Source: Larix sibirica (taxonomy: Eukaryota > Streptophyta > Pinopsida > Pinales > Pinaceae). From it: 11,244 bases of DNA. Below the pieces are notes generated by a model that did no database searches, was not told where the DNA came from, and saw only the letters and a program-made list of their open reading frames with translations. Shown here in pieces: positions 8,929-11,244 of this stretch. How positions within the stretch are numbered: position 1 is the stretch's first letter; the number at the start of each line of letters is the position of its first letter. The stretch covers positions 1 to 11,244 of the forward strand of contig NWUY0303898414.1 of NCBI GenBank assembly GCA_004151065.3, in the 5' to 3' direction. The translations under genes and the position numbers were made by a program.

Positions 8929-9200
8929 CTTGTTGCACCAGCTTGTCATAATTGGGATTTGAATGTCCATTTCCAAAAGGTACAAACATGTAGGGTAGAG
9001 CAAAAGGTAATCGGTTAACTGCAGCAACAAATACATCAATGCAGAAGCCCCCCATCACGCCGTCATTTTCAATTCTCACAAACTCTTGAAACCCATTTTT
9101 TTCTGGGCACACCTATAAAGACGTGTTTACCATTGTTTGGGAGTGTCCAGCTTTGGGGCACAAGTTTGTTTTGACCTGGCCATATTACATCATACAGTCT
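8929..9200 (-). pseudogene. Plant glutamate receptor-like (GLR) fragment, frameshifted
   Basis: Encodes the start of the ligand-binding domain (S1 lobe) of a plant glutamate receptor-like channel. In order: LYDVIWPG, then PNNGKHVFIGVP, then a frame change, NGFQEFVRIENDG, GFCIDVFVAAVNRLPF, and GHSNPNYDKLVQQ. A whole GLR has about 900 residues with an N-terminal receptor domain, two ligand lobes and a channel; only about 90 residues remain here. The frame change falls in a run of seven T on the plus strand (9096-9102). The lower end stops at AAG|GTGCAT, which resembles a splice donor, so the piece may end at an old exon border. No start codon, pore or second lobe is present, so no functional receptor can be made from it. 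Confidence 0.88.
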
Positions 9201-9244
9201 CTGACCTAGACTATGTATGGTGTGTGAGTTAAATTATGATTTCT

Positions 9245-9799
9245 ACACGCGAAATCCTGGATCAAAAACAAATTTATGCCATCAATAGTCAAAGACGTTT
9301 CTGCTGTGTTTGTTGCTAGAATGACCTTATCATTATGTACCCCTTCTGGGGTTGGATTGCATATCTGATGGGAGATTGGCCCCTCGTCCTGTGTTTTCAG
9401 TATCTTTTCTGCTGCTTCAATCTTTTCCTGTCCTGTTAAAAACACAAGAACATCTCCTGCTGCTTGTGTGACATGAATCTGCGACACGGTAACAATTTCA
9501 GCTTCTAAGTAGTCTGCTTCAAGCAATTTTGTATCATGAATATCAAAAGGATACCTCCTTCCCAGTATTTGAAACTTGGAGCTGAATCACTGACCTTTTT
9601 TGCATCTAATGTTGCACTGGATATAAGTAGCTTTATTTCCTCACTCAACCAAATAGAACATCTGTGGAAAGGCTTCTCTCATGGGCCTCATCAACCATCA
9701 TAACACCATAGTCTTATGACCAAGTTTAACAGCCATTTCCTGGGCAACTTGAGCAGCCACACTGATTGCTACAACCTGCCATGGCTGTGTGCACCCAAT
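9245..9799 (-). pseudogene. PRP2/DHX16-type DEAH-box RNA helicase fragment, broken
   Basis: Remains of a spliceosomal DEAH-box ATPase. Pieces in order: IGCTQPWQVVAISVAAQV with LGHK (motif Ia region, its two arginines replaced by W and Q), MMVDEAHERSLSTDVLFG (motif II, DEAH at 9692-9681), LLISSATLDAKK (motif III), RRYPFDI, DYLEAEIVTV, QIHVTQAAGDVLVFLTGQ, NPTPEG, ATNTAETSLTIDG (motif V) and, one frame away, FDPGF. The IHVTQ, PTPEG and AETSLTIDG wording suits plant PRP2/DHX16 better than PRP22. Damage includes a stop at 9647-9645, at least three frame changes, a deletion between LGHK and MMVDEAH, and another of about 30 residues before NPTPEG. The P-loop and the C-terminal half are absent. Confidence 0.85.
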
Positions 9800-11189
9800 C
9801 TAAAAATCATCCTCTGCTGGGTGATTTTGTGTTAACAGGAAGATGCCTCGTTTTCTGGCTTGTAGGTTGAACCAAAGACACATGGTTCGGATTCGGGCGA
9901 GGCTCACCATTAGGTTCGTCTATATAGGCTCATAGAGGATTTTTCCAATATACATATATATATAAACTTTAAAATGAACTGTAACATAAAATTAAAAATA
10001 GTAAGAAACTAACATCAATTGAAGCCACAGACCCACAGTGGCACAGCCTATAGATTATTCACTCGAGGCTTGGAATCAAAACCATAATAGGGATTAGAAC
10101 TTAGAAGTAGAACCCTAGTAAATTCAGAAGCCTGGAATTGGTAAGTGCCAAGTGGACAGGTCACCGGGAGCCTGGACTCGTGGAGATTAGAACTTGGAGC
10201 TGGAGAGTGGAGGCCTGATTCTGCACATGGGGGCTACTTCTGGCATAGTCCTGAGTCTGCTACATACTTACAGCCATGAGTCTACTGGCGATGGAGAGTT
10301 GCACATTGCAGTGGCCAGAGGGTTGGTTCGAACAGTGTGAAGCATTAAAGCTTGAAGGTAGAGCAACAATGTGAACAGATCAAACAAATCAAGCCCGAGT
10401 GTCGAGGGTTAACAAGTTACAAGTTACAACCTAATCATTTAGCATAGGCAATTGCCAGTCGCCGAGTCGGGGTTGTGTTAGCACAAATTTCTGCAGATAC
10501 GAAATAAAAATAATTCTGTGGATCAACAATTAGAAATGTGTAACTTTTAGGAGAAAACTGCCCAATTTGTGGCTAGTAGAACTCCTCTCTGTTTGGGCTG
10601 GTGCATGCCAACCTCAGGGGGGCGTCCCTAACTCTTCCTACACTGCCTTCAATCTGTAAATCTAAAACATGATAGAAAAGCAGCAAGAAAAGATCTTTGG
10701 TCTGCGATTAAACAGCCAAAGGGGTTACTATAATTGATTTTATAAATTGTGGTGGAATTCTGTTCAAAGTTAGCTTCGAATAAACGGAAAGAACATAGAT
10801 TGAAAGCGCTTATAAATAGCAGATTCTACCCAAATAAAAGTCTGAAAACTTAAAAATTATTGCACAAAAATACATCAAAGATACCATCAAACTTTGAGAG
10901 CTAGATACAAGCATAACAAAGTTTTATTCTGCATAAATCAAAAGGCTGATTGCACCAAAGTGAAACGAACAAAGAGACAATAATTCAATAGCTGAATATC
11001 CAATTTAAGTAGGACAACAGGTTATAATCCATAAAGAACAAGTATACTTAAGGTATAAAATATGAGATGATATACAATGACCATGCGATGGTGTACTTAT
11101 AGCCTTGACTGGACACCATGGTAAGTCATGTTCTTTCAATAGGTCATATCTTTTAGATAAGATGTGTCCTTTGATTAATCATTAATCAC
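9800..11189. other. Anonymous sequence, no gene recognised
   Basis: I see no coding domain, RNA gene or element boundary here. The part 9880-10680 is less AT-rich than the rest and has short scattered repeats, such as GATTAGAACTT at about 10093 and 10183, which suggests an unnamed transposon remnant. A TATA-rich tract at about 9948-9963 is low-complexity rather than a supported promoter. 10680-11180 is AT-rich and featureless. Confidence 0.5.
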
Positions 11190-11236
11190 TTATTATTATT
11201 ATTATTATTTATTATTATTATTATTATATTATTATT
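11190..11236. repeat. TTA/ATT trinucleotide microsatellite
   Basis: Near-continuous TTA units interrupted twice: an extra T around 11210 and a TATA slip around 11226. A plain simple sequence repeat at the window end. Confidence 0.95.
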
Positions 11237-11244
11237 GTATTTTA

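Noticed and set aside
10300-10345. GGTTCGAA resembling a tRNA or SINE B box
   Set aside because: No matching A box at the right distance and no cloverleaf fold seen.
1-11244. Possible CRISPR array, operon or bacterial defence system
   Set aside because: The sequence is clearly eukaryotic, with spliced exons, a LINE and plant gene families; no such structure is present.

Overview
The window is plant nuclear DNA. Most of the minus strand between 1171 and 7151 is a run of 12 exons of the plant midasin gene (MDN1/REA1), the giant six-AAA-domain dynein-like ATPase that strips assembly factors from pre-60S ribosomes. The exons, read from high to low coordinates, join in consistent phase into 1224 complete codons with no internal stop. 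They cover the stretch just before AAA4, all of AAA4, AAA5, and the first part of the region between AAA5 and AAA6. Neither the start nor the stop of the gene is in the window. Eleven introns of about 95 to 725 bp separate the exons. One of them (5475-6199) has a GC donor instead of GT.

Region by region: 1-711 is the degraded 3' end of a LINE (L1-type) retrotransposon on the plus strand, with the C-terminal zinc knuckle of its reverse-transcriptase ORF and an A-rich tail. It lies in the intron after the last visible midasin exon, antisense to the gene. 712-1170 is unassigned intron. 1171-7151 is midasin. 7152-8928 shows no recognisable gene but holds a decayed tandem repeat of about 26 bp (7973-8150). 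8929-9200 is a frameshifted fragment of a plant glutamate receptor-like gene. 9245-9799 is a badly broken fragment of a PRP2/DHX16-type DEAH-box RNA helicase. The two fragments are only about 45 bp apart and both lie on the minus strand. 9800-11189 is anonymous sequence, and the window ends in a TTA microsatellite.

The organism is a land plant: midasin and the glutamate receptor fragment both look plant-like, and the gene sits among transposon and gene debris. A gymnosperm or other repeat-rich genome would fit, but I cannot fix the lineage from this sequence. If the next upstream midasin exon lies beyond 11244, the whole 7152-11244 stretch is one long intron filled with repeats and dead gene pieces. 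I see no novel biological system. The most interesting points are the GC-AG intron, a duplicated splice acceptor in the AAA4 P-loop exon, and the adjacent pieces of two unrelated genes.
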